Below, piece after piece: positions 5,701-7,741 of a DNA stretch of 7,741 bases. Positions within the stretch are counted from its first letter, which is position 1; every line of letters begins with the position of its first letter. Below the pieces are notes generated by a model that was given only the letters and a program-made list of their open reading frames with translations, did not search any database and was not told the origin of the DNA. A program made the position numbers and the translations under genes. The stretch comes from JADJYF01 sp043782755 (lineage in GTDB: Bacteria > Pseudomonadota > Gammaproteobacteria > Ga0077536): NCBI GenBank assembly GCA_043782755.1, contig JAYWAC010000012.1, positions 1 through 7,741 of the forward strand, in the 5' to 3' direction.

Positions 5701-5704
5701 GGAG
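5700..5704 (+). promoter_or_regulatory. SD that decides the acoB GTG start
   Basis: AGGAG begins on the last base of the acoA stop codon and lies seven bases before the GTG at 5712. An ATG at 5705 directly abuts the SD and meets a stop after four codons, so it cannot be the acoB start. Confidence 0.8.
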
Positions 5705-5711
5705 ATGGCCC

Positions 5712-6725
5712 GTGGCTAGAAAAATTACTTATCAGCAGGCCATCAACGAAGCGCTAGACCAGGAGATGGCGCGCGACGAAAACATCATTCTCATGGGCGA
5801 AGACGTCGTCGGTGGCTCCGGCTCCGACGGCGAGATGGATGCCTGGGGTGGCGTGCTCGGCGTGACCAAGGGCCTGTACGGCAAATACGGCGATCGCATC
5901 ATGGACACCCCGATCAGCGAATCGGGTTTCGTCGGTGCAGCGGTCGGTGCCGCCGCTTCGGGTTTGCGTCCAGTGTGCGAGCTCATGTTCATCGACTTCA
6001 TGGGCGTGTGCTTCGACCAGATCTTCAACCAGGCGGCGAAGTTCCGTTACATGTTCGGCGGCAAGGCCGAAACGCCGGTCGTGATCCGCACCATGTACGG
6101 TGCCGGCTTCCGTGCCGCAGCTCAGCATTCGCAATGCCTGTATCCACTGTTCACCCATATCCCGGGATTGAAGGTGGTGCTGCCCTCCTCGCCCTATGAC
6201 GTGAAGGGTTTGCTGATCCAGGCCATCCGCGACAACGACCCGGTGATCTTCTGCGAACACAAGGTGCTCTACACCCTCGAAGGCGATGTGCCGGAGGAGT
6301 CCTATACGATTCCCTTTGGCGAAGCGAACATCGTGCGCGAAGGTGATGACGTCACCATCGTTGCGTTTGGCCGCATGGTCCACCAGGCCATGAAGGCGGC
6401 CGCGATATTGGCCAAGGAAGGCATCAGCTGCGAGATCATCGACCCGCGTACCACCTCGCCTTTAGACGAGGATTCGATCCTCGAATCGGTGGAGAACACC
6501 GGGCGTCTGGTGGTGGTGGACGAAGCCTCGCCGCGTTGTGGCATGGCCGCCGACATCTCGGCGCTGGTCGCACGCAAGGGCTTCAGCTCGCTGAAGGCAC
6601 CGATTGAATTGGTCACGCCGCCCCATACGCCTGTGCCCTTCAACGGCAAGCTCGAGGATCTCTACGTGCCGAACGCTGAGCGCGTCGCGGCCGCCGTGCG
6701 TGTCACTGCAGGGTATGGCGCGTGA
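5712..6725 (+). CDS. acoB: Acetoin dehydrogenase E1 component, beta subunit
   Basis: The beta chain of the thiamine-diphosphate E1, expected to form an alpha2-beta2 heterotetramer with AcoA. Its 337 residues are full length. The N-terminal pyrimidine-binding domain (about 4-180) has ITYQQAINEAL (5-15), LMGEDV (27-32), DTPISESG (65-72) with E70 at the cofactor-activating glutamate position, and QHSQ (138-141) with the conserved active-site H139. The C-terminal transketolase-type domain (about 200-325) has DPRTTSPLD (244-252) and VVDEASPRCG (268-277). The gene starts with GTG, supported by AGGAG seven bases upstream, and ends in a GTGA overlap with acoC. The tight spacing on both sides indicates coupled synthesis of complex subunits in balanced amounts. 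Confidence 0.94.
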   Translation: MARKITYQQAINEALDQEMARDENIILMGEDVVGGSGSDGEMDAWGGVLGVTKGLYGKYGDRIMDTPISESGFVGAAVGAAASGLRPVCELMFIDFMGVCFDQIFNQAAKFRYMFGGKAETPVVIRTMYGAGFRAAAQHSQCLYPLFTHIPGLKVVLPSSPYDVKGLLIQAIRDNDPVIFCEHKVLYTLEGDVPEESYTIPFGEANIVREGDDVTIVAFGRMVHQAMKAAAILAKEGISCEIIDPRTTSPLDEDSILESVENTGRLVVVDEASPRCGMAADISALVARKGFSSLKAPIELVTPPHTPVPFNGKLEDLYVPNAERVAAAVRVTAGYGA

Positions 6726-7741
6726 GCAATTCGAAAATCGTTGCGATCACCATGCCCAAGTGGGGCCTCTCCATGCAGGAAGGCAAGGTGGTCGAATGGC
6801 TGGCCGAGGAAGGCGCGATGCTCAAACTCGGCGACCAGGTGCTGGACATCGAGACCGAGAAAATCGCCAATACCTTTGAAGCCCTCGACGCCGGCATCCT
6901 GCGCCGCAAAGTCGCACAACCCGATGAAGTGCTGCCGATAGGCGCGCTGCTCGGCGTGCTCGCGCCGGCCGAGGTGTCGGATGCCGAGCTTGATGACTAC
7001 ATCACCGAGTTCCAGAAAAACTACGTGCCGCCAGCGCCGCCCGAGGAAGGCGCCAGCGACGGCTACCAGTTCATCGAAGCAGGCGGCTACAAGCTGCGCT
7101 ACTCCAAGCTGGGAGAAAGCGAGCGCGTCGTCATCCTGCTGCATGGTTTCGGCGGCGACGCGGCGGGCTGGCTGTTCAATCAGGCGCCGCTGGCGGCCAA
7201 GGCCACGGTCTATGCCTTGGATCTGCCCGGTCACGGGCAGTCGAGCAAGGCCTTGAACGACGGCTCGGTGCCGCATCTCGCGGCGACCGTGATCGCCTTC
7301 ATGGATGCCTTGCAGATCGCCCAGGCCGAGTTGGTCGGTCATTCCTTGGGTGGCGCAATTGCGCTGCAGGCAGCGGTCGATCATCCCAAGCGTATCAGCG
7401 CGCTGGCCTTGATCGGCTCAGCGGGTCTGGGCGCGGAGATCAACGCGCCCTACATCAATGGCTTCATCGCCGCCGAATCGCGCAAGGACATGAAGCCGCT
7501 GCTGGAGCAACTGGTGGCCGATGCGAATCTCATCAATCGCACCCTCATCAACGACGTCCTGCAATTCAAACGCATCGATGGCGTGACGGCAGCCTTGACC
7601 GCGATCGCCAGGGGCTTTCAGGACGGCAACCGGCAGACTGTCAATCTGCGCGCCAGCCTGGAAGGCCTCGACATTCCGGTCAAAGTCATCTGGGGTTCGA
7701 AGGACGCCATCATTCCGGCCAGTCATGCGAGCGGCCTGCCT
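6722..7741 (+). CDS. acoC: Acetoin dehydrogenase E2, lipoyl domain fused to alpha/beta hydrolase (3' end cut)
   Basis: This is the acyltransferase (E2) of the acetoin dehydrogenase complex, which accepts the acetyl group from E1 on lipoamide and transfers it to CoA. The visible 340 codons are open to the window end; related proteins are around 370 residues, so roughly the last 30 are missing. An N-terminal lipoyl domain (about 5-82) has MPKWGLSMQEG (11-21) and the lipoylation motif DIETEKIAN with K47. An acidic/proline-rich linker (about 84-112) follows. Then comes an alpha/beta-hydrolase domain with oxyanion motif HGFGG (141-145), nucleophile elbow GHSLGG (206-211, S208) and a likely acid D328 in WGSKD; the catalytic His would lie beyond the edge. 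There is no E3-binding domain or CAT-type transferase domain, as is characteristic of AcoC. The GTG start overlaps the acoB stop (GTGA), with AGGGT eight bases upstream. Confidence 0.93.
   Translation, partial: MSNSKIVAITMPKWGLSMQEGKVVEWLAEEGAMLKLGDQVLDIETEKIANTFEALDAGILRRKVAQPDEVLPIGALLGVLAPAEVSDAELDDYITEFQKNYVPPAPPEEGASDGYQFIEAGGYKLRYSKLGESERVVILLHGFGGDAAGWLFNQAPLAAKATVYALDLPGHGQSSKALNDGSVPHLAATVIAFMDALQIAQAELVGHSLGGAIALQAAVDHPKRISALALIGSAGLGAEINAPYINGFIAAESRKDMKPLLEQLVADANLINRTLINDVLQFKRIDGVTAALTAIARGFQDGNRQTVNLRASLEGLDIPVKVIWGSKDAIIPASHASGLP

Noticed and set aside
5705..5719. ATG immediately after the acoB SD
   Set aside because: It has no spacing from the SD and reads only four codons (MARG) before TAG; the family N terminus fits the GTG at 5712.
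6662..7384. Minus-strand open frame opposite the acoB end and acoC
   Set aside because: It overlaps acoC, which has complete lipoyl and hydrolase motifs; the antisense product has no recognisable features.

Overview
The window is a GC-rich (about 60% or more) bacterial segment with dense coding, 4-nt gene overlaps, GTG and TTG starts and Shine-Dalgarno (SD) sites. Protein types suggest a proteobacterium, perhaps gamma- or beta-; this is inference from gene content, and no marker gene is present.

Layout from the left. A membrane-bound GGDEF diguanylate cyclase lies on the minus strand (45-1124), possibly followed by the first codons of another minus-strand gene running off the left edge. Across a gap of about 240 bp, a short, divergent family I inorganic pyrophosphatase lies on the plus strand (1369-1821). 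It converges tail to tail on a four-gene minus-strand block, transcribed right to left: an NTF2/SnoaL-like protein (4482-4015), a PLP fold-type II threonine/serine dehydratase-like enzyme (4018-3023), a GFA/CENP-V-type zinc protein (3010-2513) and a PaiB-family FMN-binding regulator (2462-1839). Overlaps and short gaps indicate co-transcription, at least of the first three.

A divergent regulatory region (4483-4725) separates this block from a plus-strand acetoin dehydrogenase operon: acoA (E1 alpha, 4726-5700), acoB (E1 beta, 5712-6725) and acoC (E2, lipoyl domain fused to an alpha/beta hydrolase, from 6722 and cut by the window end). AcoA and AcoB form the thiamine-diphosphate E1 that cleaves acetoin; AcoC carries the acetyl group on its lipoyl lysine and passes it to CoA. 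No acoR, acoX or lipoamide dehydrogenase gene is in view.

The divergent region has two plausible promoters back to back on the same TATA core, and about 150 nt of acoA leader containing three consecutive predicted hairpins. That leader is the most interesting unexplained structure here. I do not see a clearly new defence, mobile or RNA system: no tRNA, rRNA, CRISPR or insertion-sequence signature was recognised.
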